Shown in pieces: positions 21,926 to 34,273 of a DNA stretch of 64,000 nt (positions within the stretch are counted from its first letter, which is position 1; each line of letters opens with the position of its first letter). Position numbers and translations under genes: made by a program. The stretch is taken from NCBI GenBank assembly GCA_022376465.1, contig JACDTU010000012.1:124001-188000 (forward strand), written 5' to 3'. The notes under the pieces are model-generated. The model had not been told where the DNA came from, searched no databases, and saw only the letters and a program-made list of their open reading frames with translations. This DNA is from Cubamyces lactineus (lineage: Eukaryota; Basidiomycota; Agaricomycetes; Polyporales; Polyporaceae).

Positions 21926-22454
21926 GATTGTGGTTCAATACGACTTGCACGAACTCCACAGCCGTTTGGCAGCGCTGGCATAAGGTCAGGTGAGGTGCAC
22001 GGCTCACACGAGGCCCCGCTCCTGCAGGGAAGCTCGTTCCTTCATGGACAAAGCCAGACCATGGTATGCTAAGCAGTGATGATATTCCTGGCCACGAAAT
22101 AGGATATACATGAGCAGACGCTGTCCAAACAGAGTACGAACGCATGTGTATGTTTCTCGACATAATTTCGAGCAACTCCTTGGTATGAGCAGCCCGAACT
22201 CAAAGCGAGGATAGCATCCATCTACCAGAACTTCGCCGCGGCAGATGATCGCAGAGACCAAGGCGGTGAGAGACAGGCAGACCACAAGCAAAAAAATCAA
22301 CCGTCGTCGTCGTCCTGGATGAAGATGACCATCAGCAAGGCGCCGCTGTAAAAGCCGGAGCTTGCTGACTAAGCAACGACTACCGGAATCACGACGCTCA
22401 CCGCCCGCGCTGCCAGCAACTCCTCCGACTTCCTCCACGCCTAATTTCTTCCAA
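21926..22454. promoter_or_regulatory. Shared upstream region of DinB-like gene and LSC2
   Basis: About 530 bp between divergent start codons. It probably holds both promoters. An open frame on the minus strand (22004-22438) has no family resemblance and is not called. Confidence 0.45.
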
Positions 22455-24136
22455 ATGCTTGCGACACTCAGGAAGGCCGGTTCTTTGGCTCGCGTACGTG
22501 CTCAATGGCTACTGAAAGATGTCTGCTGACGCAAACTATGGACAGGCCGCGTCTGCGGGTCAGAGGCGCTTTCTTTCTATCCATGAATACCAATCAGTGA
22601 ACCTCTTGAACTCGGTATACTTGTTCCGTGGTCTACGGGTGACTGCGCGCGAGCCTGACGAAAGGATTGTAGTATGGTATACCTACGCCTAAAAGCATTG
22701 CTGCTAAGACCCCCGAAGAGGCGTTTGACGCAGCGAAGCAGTTCGGTCGGTATTCACTTAAAATATCCGCATCCCCACCAGTACCGACACCTTGTCACAG
22801 GTTCTACTGGATGCGTTATCAAGGCGCAAGTTCTTGCCGGTGGTCGTGGAAAGGGTCACTTTGATAACGGGCTGCAGGGTGGTGTGCATGTCGTTCAAAC
22901 GTCAGTTTATCCTACCTATCCCATATGCATTCATGTTCAAGGCTCCCCAGGCCCGAGCAGGCCAAGGACTATGCAAGCAAGATGATTGGTGCGAAGCTCA
23001 TCACAAAGCAAACAGGTGTTGCTGGCCGTATCTGCAATGCCGTACGTTCTCCCGTTTGCTCTACGCGTCAATGCGTCTGAAGCGTAGTCAATCGAAAGGT
23101 GATGCTAGCTGAGCGCCGGGACCCCTCCCACGAGTACTACGTTGCTGTCCTGAATGACCGCAACATTGGTGGTCCTGTACTTGTCGCGTCTTCCCAGGGT
23201 GGCATGAACATCGAGGAGGTTGCAGCCAAGGACCCCAATGCCATCATCACCACTCCCATCGATTTCGAGAAGGGTCTCAGCAAGTCTGAAGCTCTCGACC
23301 TCGCGAAGAAGTTGGGTTTCAAGTCTGAGGGTGCTCAGAACGAAGCTGCGGACATTTTCATTCGCTTGTACAAGATCTTCAAGGACAAGGATGCGACTCA
23401 GATCGAGATCAACCCCATGGGTGAGACCTCTGATGGTCATGTCCTCTGGTAAGAGAATGAACGTGCTGCTATTGTCACTCAGACTAACGAGGCACTGCAG
23501 CATGGACGCCAAGTTCGGTTTTGACGACAACGCCGAATTCCGCCAGAAGGATATCTTCGCGCTTCGGGACATCTCTCAAGAAGAGCCCTCTGAGGTTGAG
23601 GCACAGAAGTACAACTTGAACTTCATCAAGCTCGATGGCAACATCGGCTGCCTGGTCAATGGCGCCGGTCTGGCCATGGCGACCATGGACGTTCTTGCCC
23701 TGCACGGTGGTAACCCCGCGAACTTCCTTGATGTCGGAGGGTATGTCGTACAAGTCTTCCGTTGTCTACAGATCACAGTTAACACACCTGCCAGTGGTGC
23801 CACGCCCGAGACTGTGAAGAAAGCGTTCGAGATCCTTGTATCTGACCCCAAGGTCAAGAGCATCTTCATCAACATCTTCGGAGGCATCATGCGCTGCGAT
23901 TACATCGCCGAGGGCGTCATCAATGCTGCGAAGGAGCTGTCCCTCCAGGTGCCCCTCATTGTACGCTTGAAGGGCACGAAAGAGCCGGAGGCGAAGGAGT
24001 AAGCTCGTTCTGCCGTCTTTTTGGTGTCCTTGCCCTAATCGATGTCCGTAGGATGATCCATCAATCGGGTCTGAAGATTATACCCTTCGATGATCTTGAC
24101 GAGGCTGCTCAGAACGCCGTTCGGTTGGCGGTATGA
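22455..24136 (+). CDS. LSC2: Succinyl-CoA ligase (synthetase) beta subunit, mitochondrial
   Basis: TCA-cycle enzyme that couples succinyl-CoA cleavage to nucleotide triphosphate formation. The start [20 protein letters not shown] is a mitochondrial presequence. Splicing gives [16 protein letters not shown], then [20 protein letters not shown], the ATP-grasp nucleotide-binding block. Further on are [103 protein letters not shown] and [20 protein letters not shown]. The last exon encodes [20 protein letters not shown] and ends AVRLAV. All active-site blocks are there. It ends 184 bp from the convergent large gene on the other strand. Confidence 0.96.
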
Positions 24137-24319
24137 GCAGGTGGTGGCTCGTAGAAGTACCTTACTCCTGTTGTTGTTTCAGCACTAGAGATATCCAATA
24201 AGCACGCTAATATGGGCCCAGACTCTGGTATTCGATCCCAGTGGGTATAATTAGATGAAGGTACCAAAAACAGCAATGAGAACAAGTAAGATACAGTGCG
24301 GCGGGCTAGTTACTATAGT

Positions 24320-27300
24320 TCACCACGGCAGTCTGGCGTAGTTCGAAGGAACGGGATGATATCCGTTCTGAGGAGGTTGGCGCATTGGGGAGGGATGCAT
24401 GTGTGTGCCGTTCATAGAGCTTTGCTCGTACGGACGCATAGGGCCGGGGGCTCTACTTGCTGGACTCTGCAGCGGATATCCCTGACCTGGGGTCATGACT
24501 GGTGCGGCCGGCACTAGCACTGGGCTACCAGCGTACATCGGTGACATAGCTGGCGGCATGGCGGGACTCATCATAGCCATGCTCGGAGGACGGCCCTGCG
24601 CTCCGTTTTGCGGTGGCTGATTCTGCATTGGCATCGGGGCAGCATACATCGGGACGGCGCCTCCGGGAGGATATGGCATGACGTGGGCAGGGTAAGGAGA
24701 GCGGACCATAGTGGATGAGGGAGGGGGAGCGGCTCCAGGCATATTAGGAACCCAAACGGCTTGGCTGTACGCAGGGGAATTGCCGTTCATGACCATATGC
24801 CTAGGAACAGGACTTGGATGGCCGTACATGATAGTTGGAGAGGGCGAATGGCTCGCCATCGGCGGGTACGGCGGATACGCTGGCCGGAAAGCCGGCTGGC
24901 CCATGGGAGGTGGTGATATAGCAAAGCCTGGATGGCGGGGAGCAGAGCCGTTTGTAGAAGAGCTGCTAGAGGGTGCGATAGGCGCTGGCCGCTGTGACGA
25001 GCTAGACGAGGGGGAAGGAACTTGTTGGAATGCACGAGTGACCTCATACGAAGACATCCTAGACCATGGACCCGAGCTGGATGGTGGTGGGGTTTCGCCA
25101 TCATCCGACTTAACATCCTGCAGCGTGAAGGGAACACCGGTAAGATCGTCGGCAATGCCCTTGAGCGAGTTGACCGGCTGAATTTGTGCCTTGTCCGCCG
25201 TCTGTGACCAGACAGCCTTGAGATGTTCTGGGTCGGGAGCGCGAGCGGGTGACTCCTTGGTCGAGAACGGCTTCGGTGACTTCCACGGTGATAAACTGGG
25301 GTGTGGCTGAGGGGGAGGGGTGGTGGCTCCGTTCTATATGTAGAGCATTAGTTGACTATTGCAGACACTAGAGCACGCTGACACGTACTATCGAGCCCAA
25401 TGTTGTCGGACGTTTCTGCTCCGCAGTTTCACCTGACGCTCCCACAGGTGCACCGACAACTCGAGATTCCTGAGGCAGAATACCCTTTGTCTCGGTAGAC
25501 TCTCTAGCATCCGACTGCGATTCACTCTCCAGTTCGCTTGACACAATGAACTGCATGGTTGGTTTAGGTTCGACGGCGGCTTCAACTGGAGCGTTGCGGT
25601 AGAATGCAACATCTGAACCCATCGAGAGCTTGGGTTCAGCCTTGGGCCTCGAAGACTGAGGGACAGCAGTTGTCGAAGCCGGCACGGATTCTGAAGCTCT
25701 TCTTACAGATGTCAACGTCGAACTTGCCGGAGGAACTTCGGGAGGCGGTGACCGGCTGACGGTGTCTAGCTCAGCTGCAGCCTGCACATCTTCGCGCCCA
25801 GTACGCCATGATGCCGTCGGGGAAGGGGGCGCCTTACGCCAGCTGGGTGCAGTCGCTGAGGCGGTCTCTTTGGGGAGAGTGGGATTCCGTAGACGAGTCG
25901 GTGTCGACGGTAGGTTGACGATGGGCGACGTTGATGTCTCCGCGACTACTGAGGGACGTCGGCGAGTGACCCGGCGACGAGGCAAAGAGACGAAGTACTT
26001 GGGCTGCCCTCGCTGGATGCGCGGCCGATTGAATAGGATGTCGTTAACTGTGCTATCTCGACGATGCAGGACGTCGATAGGAGGGTTGAACGAGTAGACG
26101 TCCAGACGGGGCTGGCGTTGACCACGTGGCCAGACGAGCTCGGTCTGCGGAGGCGGGCCAACTGGGCGTGTGACGCGCGGGAGATTGACGTGGAATATAT
26201 TCCACGCGGGTTTCGGGGACTTGGGGGGTTCTGCGGACGTCACATCGAAAACCTCTTGTGGAGGTGCAAAATCAGCGTGTGCGGGCTTAGGACGCAGTGC
26301 CGGTGGCAGCCACTTTGCCTTGGGGGGCTCCGCCTCGTTATGCATCACATCGATAGCACCTTTGATGCGCGACATCGCATCGTCCAGGGCAGACATAGAC
26401 GCCTCGCGATATGACGGTCCGGTTAGAGGTCGGTGCACCCCATTCTGGAGATGAGAGGACACACGCCGAGAGTGATCGTCATGCATTGGGGGTTGCGAGC
26501 CTGTTGTGGTCTGGAGGTCGTGATCCACCGCTTGACCGGGCCTGTTGACCTCTTCAGAAGTAACGGACGTGAGGGACTTTTCCTGAGCCGTATGAGAGGA
26601 TCGCCGCCATGGTTCATCACCTCGAGAGAGTGGCGGTCGGGAGCGCTGAGGCGAGTCACCAAAGAAGTCTGAAGCAATTGCGCGAGAGGGACGGGGTGCT
26701 GTTGACGAGGCCTTGATCTCAGATACCACGAGTTTGCCATGGTCAGAAAAGTCTACGACCTCGACTTCTTCCCCTGCCTTCAACTCCAAACCCGCGTGCG
26801 CTAGGATCGGTAGCGACATCACGGACTTCACGGTAGATTTCTGAGCCTCGGAATCGCTCGGCACAGCAGATGCAACTGCAGTATGTAGCGGAGCCTTCCG
26901 TCGCCATGAGTCTGCTTCTGAAGCTGGAGACGGGTGGACAGGTCCATGAGCTGGATTTGAAGGGGTGAAGGAGGGTCTTCGTGCTGTGAATGGTCGAGTC
27001 GTGCCACGCGCAGATGCATCTCGTACCAACGGCGGGCGAACTTCATGGGTCTGCTGCGGAGCTCTGTCTGCAGTAATCGCCTTGTTCTCAACGGTAGGAC
27101 TGGACGATACTGCTTGCTCAATGAATCCGACCGCCTGAGGTGCATGAGTCCAAGTCAGAATATTCGATGAGATACGAACATACCTCGGCCTCAGCGCGCT
27201 TCTTCTCCGTCTCAATCTTCTCGCGTTCACGAGCCTTCTCCTCTTCCATGGCTTTCATCTTTGCCTCGAGTTCCGCCGCTTTTTGTCGTGCTCGTTCCCG

Positions 27301-29435
27301 TTCCTTCTCCCGCTGTTCTTCCTCCTGCTGACGCCGCAACCTCGCACGCTCCGCAGCCTCATGCATAGCTGCTTTGCGAGCTTCTTCTTCGTCAATCGCA
27401 GATGCTCCAGAAGTTGGGAGCGCCTTGTCCGTGATTGCAGGCGAGATCGCCGCTTGTGAACTAGAGGAAGGCGGGGCAGCTTCTTGTTGCACCGTAACTG
27501 GAACGTGCGGCGCCGTAGGCTGCGGTTGGGTAGGACCATCCATCCGCATGGAGGGCGGATGTCCAGGTCCAACGGCTGACAAATGTGGAGGCACCTGCCT
27601 TCGGGAATCTGAGCCTGAAGGTGGCTCAAAGCCAGGCGGACGTCGCACGCGATCTTCGAAGGGAGCGTCTCGCGAGGGATGGGGATAACCAGTGGCGCTA
27701 AAATCACGGTCATGTCCGTGAGGACCGTTACCTTGCCATCGGGTATGATCCCGCTGGGAGGATTGTCGGTCGCGGAAGCGAAGAGCATCCTGGGGGAAAG
27801 CTGAAGACCGGTCTCCTGGTGTCCTGGAAAATTGTGTACCATCGGCCCGTGCACCCTTTTGAAGGAGTTGGACTCCTCCTTGAAGGTGTGTGTGAGGGGG
27901 CGCATCCCGTCGTGGTTCTATGGGCGAGGTCATAGGGTCAGGACGTCCGCCTCTCCGGTTGAAGGGGGCGGCGGGGGCACTTCGTTGGTGCGAATATGGT
28001 TCCAATCTGTTCGAGCGTTCGTTGAACAGAACCCTCGAGGTCTCCTGAGGCGAATGCGAAGACGCTGATGGAGAAATAGGGAGACCATCGGGCCGTTGAT
28101 CGCGAGGATGCCCGAGTACTCTGTGACTTGGGCCCGAACGCGGCCAACTCCTGTCAAAGTCATCCGCAAACCGTTCCTCCTTACTAACAGGTTGGTCTGT
28201 CAAGCCACTATGGACTGGTGCATCTGTGGCATGCGAGGGTCCCTGCGTCGCCGGCTCCTGGGCGTGATGCTGCTGAGGTCCTTCCGTTGATTGAACCTTG
28301 TATTGGCGGCCGTCCTCAAACTCGATCACGCCCCCAAGGAAATTGTCGTCGTCTTCCTCCATCTAAAGTAACGGTTAGGACGACTACGAGACAACCTAGT
28401 GATTGAACCGAACCTCGTCCCAATGATGAGCATTAGGATCCAGATGCACACCGCGGAACGTATCCTCTTCTGCTTGCAGCTCCGCCATAACAGCTTGCTT
28501 ATGTACGGCAGCAGCATCCTGGCCTCCGTTCTGCTCTGGTTGCTTTGTCGATATGCGGCCTAATGGAGAGCGTTCTCTATCCGTGATATTCCTACAGAAA
28601 CTGTGTAATGAACATACCTTGGGCCACTTCTGCAGCGGTGGGGAACTCCTTCTGCACACCGACAGGCTTAGGCGCGTTAAGTGGTGTACTCTTAGCATTT
28701 CCCCATGCAGGCTTATTCGCTATATCTTTTTTCGGCGGCACAGCATCCTGAGCAGAGCGGGGCTGAGGTTGAATGACCTTTCCACCGGGTGGCGGCAAAG
28801 GTATAATGCCAGAAGCTGCGGCAGGACTAGACGTCGGTTTGCCGTTACCAGAGGGAAGTGGCGTAGGTGTAGTGGAAGGGACCGCGGAGGATGGACGAGA
28901 CCAACCAGGACCAGTAGTAGTGCTAGGTTGTGGGGTTGCTGTGAGCTTCGCGGTCACTAGGCGTGGGTGCGATGTAGATGTCTGAAGTACAGGCTTCTCT
29001 ATATGGGTACAAACGTTACAGAGAGTTCATGTATGCACCATGGTACTTACGAGCTGTACTTGGCGTTTTCGTCACTGGCGAGGCCGGGTGCGTGTGGCTA
29101 GGAGTAGACGCCGATGTCTTCTCGAGGAACTTCTTATTGATATTGACATGGCTGAACTTCTTGGGATGGGGCATGCTCAGAGGCGGTGGATGTGTTTGTC
29201 CAGACGTAGAGGGGGGCTGCGTGCCGCCTTTCGTTGTAGAGATGCCCGAGGCGGGAGAAGAAGGGACTGGGCTCCCTTCACCTCCAGGCCTTTCGTTAGC
29301 ATCCTGTCCGGACTTGGGTGCCCCATGAGAGGGAGGAGCGTTGTCCCCAGCAGTGGTCAAGCCCGTCTGGGTAGCATCGAGATGTTCCTCCTTGAGAGAC
29401 TGCTGAACTGGATTCGCGCCGTCGGTACTAGCCAT
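24320..29435 (-). CDS. Very large Pro/Ser-rich protein with acidic motif and coiled coil, function unknown
   Basis: About 1,600 residues from six exons. The N-terminus starts MASTDGANPVQQSLKEEHLD and holds a conserved-looking KKFSHVNINKKFLEKTSAST. Exon 2 is Pro/Ser/Thr-rich and contains KPAWGNAKSTPLNAPKP and EFPTAAEVAQ. Exon 3 gives MAELQAEEDTFRGVHLDPNA and HHWDE, joined to MEEDDDNFLGGVIEFEDGRQ. Residues encoded near 27200-27420 form a long charged coiled coil (Glu/Arg/Lys-rich). The rest is low-complexity, ending with a Pro/Met/Tyr-rich tail rich in P-P-Y/M-P. The tryptophan-containing motif, E-F-P-T and acidic D-D-D-N-F order recalls the N-terminus of PRRC2/BAT2-like RNA-associated proteins, but I could not establish homology. 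No catalytic domain is seen. A scaffold or RNA-granule protein is a guess. Confidence 0.7.
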
Positions 29436-30286
29436 AGACGCGTCTAGAGACGCACAGACGAGGTTGTCGTATGGCAGATATAAGAAAGAGGTCGTCCGGA
29501 GCTGCGTATGAGTAGACAAAGCCCGGAAGGAGTGGGGAGAAGAGAGTGGCTGCGAGTCCGGACAAGCTCAGGAGCTGCGAGGTTGCTCGCCGTCGACCAG
29601 CTGAAGCTTCACCAAATGCAAGACCGCCCACGGCTTTTGCCGAGCGGCACATTCGCACCCTCAGCGGGCGCCTACCACCTGTCGCAGGGACTGAACCCAC
29701 TGCAGGGGATAACTCTTCAGAGGGTTAGTCGCAACGTTATCAACATGTAGTCGTCGGGGGTACAGTTAGTCGCAGAGTTAACAACAGTTATTCTCCGGGC
29801 GTCTAAATTATGGCGCTAAGGCTTCGCACGGGCGCCTAGTGACTATGTCTGAATCGTAGTTCTATGAGCATCATGGCATCTCCCAATCTGCATCGACGAG
29901 CACCCGCTTATTAACGGAGGCATCCTGTACTCGAGAGCCGAATTGCTTCCCTGCTCTATGCAGTTTCTGGAGGTGCGATATCGACCGGCAGAGGGTGCAT
30001 CAGGCAGATGGTTCAGCGTCCCGCCACCGCCGCGGTCCTTGCATTCGTCGGGAGAAAGGGAGAAGCCACGGAAGTCGAGCATTTTATCAGGAAGGGTTCT
30101 GGGTAGGTCCTCAAGAGATTACCGTAGTCGTAGCAGCAGGGCTTCGAGCTCGGGCCGTGTCAGGACACGAACTGTTGGAGTGCTCACTGGTGGCATGACG
30201 AAAGCTGCTGTGTTCAACACGCCCAGAAAGGGAACGAATGCGTGTACATATATTCAGAGGTAGACAAGACCTACTGGCGTAGAGAT

Positions 30287-30355
30287 CTGGGGACTGGCAA
30301 TCCCTGCGAGCCTCTTGTCCTGCTTAGTCATCTAGCGCCCGAGCAAAACCTGGTA
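30287..30355 (+). repeat. 69-bp dispersed repeat, copy 1
   Basis: Starts CTGGGGACTGGCAATCCC and ends GCAAAACCTGGTA. It aligns without gaps to copy 2, exactly 700 bp further on, with about 54 of 69 identical bases. Its last bases overlap the left arm of the MITE-like element. Confidence 0.6.
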
Positions 30356-30591
30356 AGATAGGCCCAGCGTAGATTCGACCACTATGTCACGCCTGTCACA
30401 ACGCCTCTCCCTCCCTTGCACCCCCCTCAATGAGACTTCAAAGGTGCTGCAGACGCCTCTGAGATCCTCTACGAGGCTTCATGGCCGCTTTTCTCCGCAA
30501 AAATCGAGGCGGAAGGCGTCGTTTTGGGGGTCGACAGATCACGTGCTTGTCATGTGATGTGGTCGAATCTACGTTGGGCCTATCTTACCAG
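30350..30591. mobile_element. Short MITE-like element with 33-bp terminal inverted repeats
   Basis: The left arm at 30350-30382 begins CTGGTAAGATAGGCCCA and ends GATTCGACCAC. The right arm at 30559-30591 is its reverse complement with one mismatch (C/T at the middle GCG/ACG position). The 242-bp unit has no coding capacity. No clear target-site duplication flanks it. The size and arms fit a miniature inverted-repeat transposable element, but a folded RNA or a recombination remnant could look the same. Confidence 0.65.
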
Positions 30592-30986
30592 CGCGCGCGC
30601 GAGAGTATATCAGGCGCTTTCTATCATACCTGAGCTGAGATCGCCGCGCGCCCCTTGAACCACTTGGGCCTGGGGCCTGTACCAAGTATTCAATACCTCA
30701 AAGCACGCAGAAATGAACGCATAGGAAGATTAGCTCATTGGAACGGTGGAGGACAACGCTGGGATGAGTACACGAGACTCGAGGTTTTCACTCAGCGGTC
30801 AGGATGACCTTCTTGGCGGCCTGAAGCTTCTTCCCCTCTCTCTGTTCTCCGCACATGGTGTGTTTTGAGCTGTTATTGTATCCTTTCTGGTCCCCGCACT
30901 GTATAATACCAGTATTGATGAAAACACCCCCGCCTCGGGCAGTTGGGTACTCGGGAGGACTGAGCGCAGCGTAGCAGTACTACTAC

Positions 30987-31055
30987 CTGGGGATGGGCAA
31001 TCCCTGCGAGGGATTTAGGACGCTTAGTAATCAAGCGCCCGTACAAAACCTGGTA
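30987..31055 (+). repeat. 69-bp dispersed repeat, copy 2
   Basis: Starts CTGGGGATGGGCAATCCC and ends ACAAAACCTGGTA. The blocks GCAATCCCTGCGAG, GCTTAGT and AAAACCTGGTA are identical to copy 1. It is not accompanied by a MITE arm here. Confidence 0.6.
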
Positions 31056-32015
31056 GCTGTGGCGTAGAGATCTATTTGTGAGATCCCCCAGATCGCGCGA
31101 GGGGCTCCGCGCGCGCGAGCACTACACATTGAACAACATCCATATTCCATGACATCCACGCGATTCCAGGGCGTGTACTTATTACATGCACATACGCTAA
31201 GTGTGTAAAATAGATGCCAGGATATTGACAAATTCGCTCCCATAACCTGCCCATGTCAGACTTGTTCCCATTGTCGCCGTCTGTCGGTAACTGCGCGACT
31301 GTGCTCTTCAACCCTAGCTTCCGCATCTCTCTCCTTACGCTGCCTCTCATCTCGCCTTGCAACTCGCTTGTCAGTAAGTGCTACTTCATACTCAGCATGC
31401 GCTCGTTGAAGCGAGGCCTCATCGTAGCTCTCTTCATCAGCACGCGCGAGGTTACGCAGGTGAGATTGGTCTTCCTCCGTTGCCAGGAGATTTTCAATGA
31501 ACTCTTCAGTTGCATTGAGAGTTCACGTCAGCGCACTTTAGCTGGGCGCTGAATTATCACTTATAGGCTTTCATACAAGGTCAATATACAGCTTGTTGCC
31601 TCTACTACTCGTAGCTGTGGCGGTCAGGCGCAGTCGCCCAGGGGGATGCGCGCATCACGTGCAAAGAGCGCACCCTCAAGCGCTGGCGCAAGCTCCGTTC
31701 AGATGCGCGATCCATTTTCCTACTTCACAAGCTTGTAGGCTGCATGCGCACCCCGCGCGAATGAATCAGATGCACCATAGCTATGCTCCTACAGAGGGAT
31801 TTTACGAAATTCAATGTTGTACTTATTCTACCCAAGAACTCCCGATACCGGCAACCTTGATCTTCAATTCCTGATGTCGCCCTAGAAATTCCTTCTGTAC
31901 GTCCATTTCTATACCAAAAACCTATACATTCCGTCGTATCCGAGGTGCTCGCGCGCACTTCATGAGTCCCGACGTGAAGCTACCATTCTACTACCACATT
32001 CCCAGAGCGCCTAAG

Positions 32016-32071
32016 GAAAAGGCAAATAGTAACAAACAATTCTGAGGTCCCAGGGATTGCCCATCCCCACA
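32016..32071 (-). repeat. Inverted partial copy of the dispersed repeat with AT-rich flank
   Basis: Contains GGGATTGCCCATCCCC, the reverse complement of the GGGGATGGGCAATCCC core of copy 2. The flank GCAAATAGTAACAAACAA and TGAGGTC recurs in a second copy at 32443-32494. Confidence 0.55.
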
Positions 32072-32442
32072 GTACCTGCCTAGAAAGGTTATTTTGTGAT
32101 CACGTGACAAGGAAATCAGGTCGTACATCCCTTTGCATGGACACAGTTCGTTTTACCAAGGTTTTTTCTCTAACATCTCGCGAACGATGCGCGAGCACCC
32201 AATGAACATTTTGTTGGTCGTAAATCCTCAAAACTCCAAGTGCTTGGATATGAACTGCAGTGGCTCACAGTGCTGCCTCCTTTGTCAACAACGTTTTCCA
32301 ACTTTTGTAACCTACATTATAAAGGCATCTACGTTTTGTTTCATTCGCGATTATTTCTGTTGCTCCGCGCGTTCGTTTCGTGTCCTGGCTGAGTAGGGGC
32401 GCGAGGGGATGGTCGTACTACCACTTTACACGAGCGCTACTC

Positions 32443-32494
32443 CCAAAAGCAAATAGAGACAAACAACTTTGAGGTCGCAGGCGTTGCCACAGTC
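32443..32494 (-). repeat. Second, more diverged copy of the inverted repeat flank
   Basis: Shares GCAAATAG, ACAAACAA, TGAGGTC and GTTGCCACAG-like bases with 32016-32071. Together with copies 1 and 2 this gives a pattern of direct repeats on the left and inverted ones on the right, as at the ends of a decayed DNA transposon. Confidence 0.45.
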
Positions 32495-32767
32495 GCGGCG
32501 TCAGGCGTCTGAGCCGCGGCCGATCAGACGCTCATACTAGCGCCCAAGTTATGGGCCATGCGAATAACCCCATCCAGTTACTCGCATCTTAATAACTCGT
32601 GTTAATAACCGTGTTAGTAACATTTGCGAGAGTCATATGGGTTTCCCCCGCAACCCTAGTCGCCACCTCGTCCTACTCCAGCTCGCAGTCTTGAATTGCT
32701 TTTCTATCACTCTCCAGGCACCGCTCGAGGGAAGCACAAGAAAGCGTTGCGAAACACGCGCGTTTCG

Positions 32768-33877
32768 ATGGCCTCTGAAGTCGTTATTCACGACCCATCC
32801 TCCTCACGGCCCTCCGCCAGTGGGCAACATCTCACCGCTCAAGTCAACGGAATCAAGAGGAGCTTTACTCATCTAGACGAGGCGCGCTACGAAGATCCAA
32901 GGTGCGAGCTCACCTTGCTTTTAGTGCACTGTAGTAACTGAGTAGACTCGTTAGCTACATGAGCCTCCCTTGCAATGACAACGACGCATGGTATTACCCA
33001 TCATACGGCTTTGAACCCAACGATGCAGATCTCCCCCAACCACCCTTCCGAGGCAACTGGGGCATGAAGGCATACAATGAGGCCAAATGGATCCGGAAGG
33101 GGAAGATGACGACTTGGGCGCCGTGGATGGAGGATTGGGAGGTAAGTCCCAGCCGTTGTTCATAGTACGGAGTACAGTCTTATCTTGCATCCTCAGTCTG
33201 AGGATCGCGCTCGAAAACGCCTACGACAGTTACTACCGACTCAGGAGGAAGACGACGCCGCTGCGCCTCTCACACTCCCCCACCTACGCTCCCCTTCTCC
33301 TCCTCTAATGGCCCCGTATCCTAATCCGCAAGTGCACCACCTTTCGTATACCTCGCTCGTCATGGACAAGGCTGCTACGCATTCGTTCCGCTCATATGTA
33401 TTCGACGAACTGGAAGACTCGACAAATACCCTCATAGAAGGAGAAACGAATCTGCGGATGGCCCTAGGAAGACTCTGGCAGGTCATGAGCGAGAATCCAG
33501 ATGAAGTTGGGGTGGGGACGTCCCTGGTACCCAAGCAGGAAGACGAAGATGGCAGCGACAACGATCCGGAGAGGCGCTTCGCGAGAGCGCCAGATCTCAC
33601 ACCGGTCGCGCACAAGCTCTTCCTATCTCCCAATCGGGAGTCCATATTCGATGGCACGCAGTTCTCGCACGCCGAGTTGCAACTCGAAAGTCTCGAGAAG
33701 TCTCTCGCTACCTTGCGCGAACTACAAGATGATGGCCGGGAGTATGTGGAGCGGCTAGAGGAGATACGAGAAGGCCTGGGTGAAGTCAGGGCTCAGAGGA
33801 GTGGCGTGTGGGATCTGGTGCGGAAGAAAGCGATTCAGGAACTGCAAGACGCTGCTTCCAGCGCAGCAGCGTCGTAG
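32768..33877 (+). CDS. Uncharacterised conserved-looking coiled-coil protein
   Basis: Three exons. The start MASEVVIHDPSSSRPSASGQ is followed by GIKRSFTHLDEARYEDP, then YMSLPCNDNDAWYYPSYGFE, GNWGMKAYNEAKWIRKGKMT and TWAPWMEDWE, a tryptophan-rich block. Introns are at about 32901-32954 and 33142-33196. The last exon has EDRARKRLRQLLP, an acidic linker, THSFRSYVFDELEDSTNTLI and a C-terminal coiled coil, LQLESLEKSLATLRELQDDG to VRKKAIQELQDAASSAAAS. There is no signal peptide or membrane segment. Composition, intron borders and the W-rich block argue for a real gene, probably nuclear because of its basic/acidic patches. I do not recognise the family. Confidence 0.75.
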
Positions 33878-34273
33878 GAATCTCGAGTGCATATGATGTA
33901 GCCCATACCCGTCTCCCTGATGTGCACGATCATATACATATATGTACCATTTAACTGTGCTGATCGTGCCTGTGCTCGACAGTTGCTGAAGCACTCAGCC
34001 TCTGTATAATGTACCTGCATGATACATAGTCGCACCGATTATCCGAAACCTGGTGGTTCGTGTGAATGAGATGAGCGAGGGGGACCATTGCGGTCGTGCG
34101 CGCGGAAAGACGCAGCTCGCGCCACCAGCTTCAAGGCGACAAAGCACGGCGCCACCAGAGGTGCACCGCCGCCATCGGTTGTTGGCCGGCTCTGACGTCG
34201 CGCCTGCGTACAGATCCCTCCCTGTTCCGCTCAACACATATCTGCGCCTCCCCCTTCGCTGAATACCGCCACG
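33878..34273. promoter_or_regulatory. Intergenic region upstream of BLM10
   Basis: Tandem genes on the plus strand flank it. It should hold the 3' end of the coiled-coil gene and the BLM10 promoter. Two overlapping open frames at 34053-34485 are in the leader and look non-coding. Confidence 0.4.

Larger units (their letters stand above)
29436..32767. other. Gene-free, repeat-bearing stretch of 3.3 kb
   Basis: No coding sequence is convincing on either strand. Several dispersed direct and inverted repeats and one short element with long terminal inverted repeats lie here (listed separately). The left end should contain the promoter of the large minus-strand gene, and the right end that of the gene starting at 32768. 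The region looks like a remnant of transposon activity. Confidence 0.6.

Noticed and set aside
29723..32630. A possible outer inverted repeat pair (GTTAGTCGC-like tandem motifs at about 29723-29850 and 32560-32630).
   Set aside because: Similarity is patchy and could reflect simple GTTA-type motifs; boundaries could not be set.
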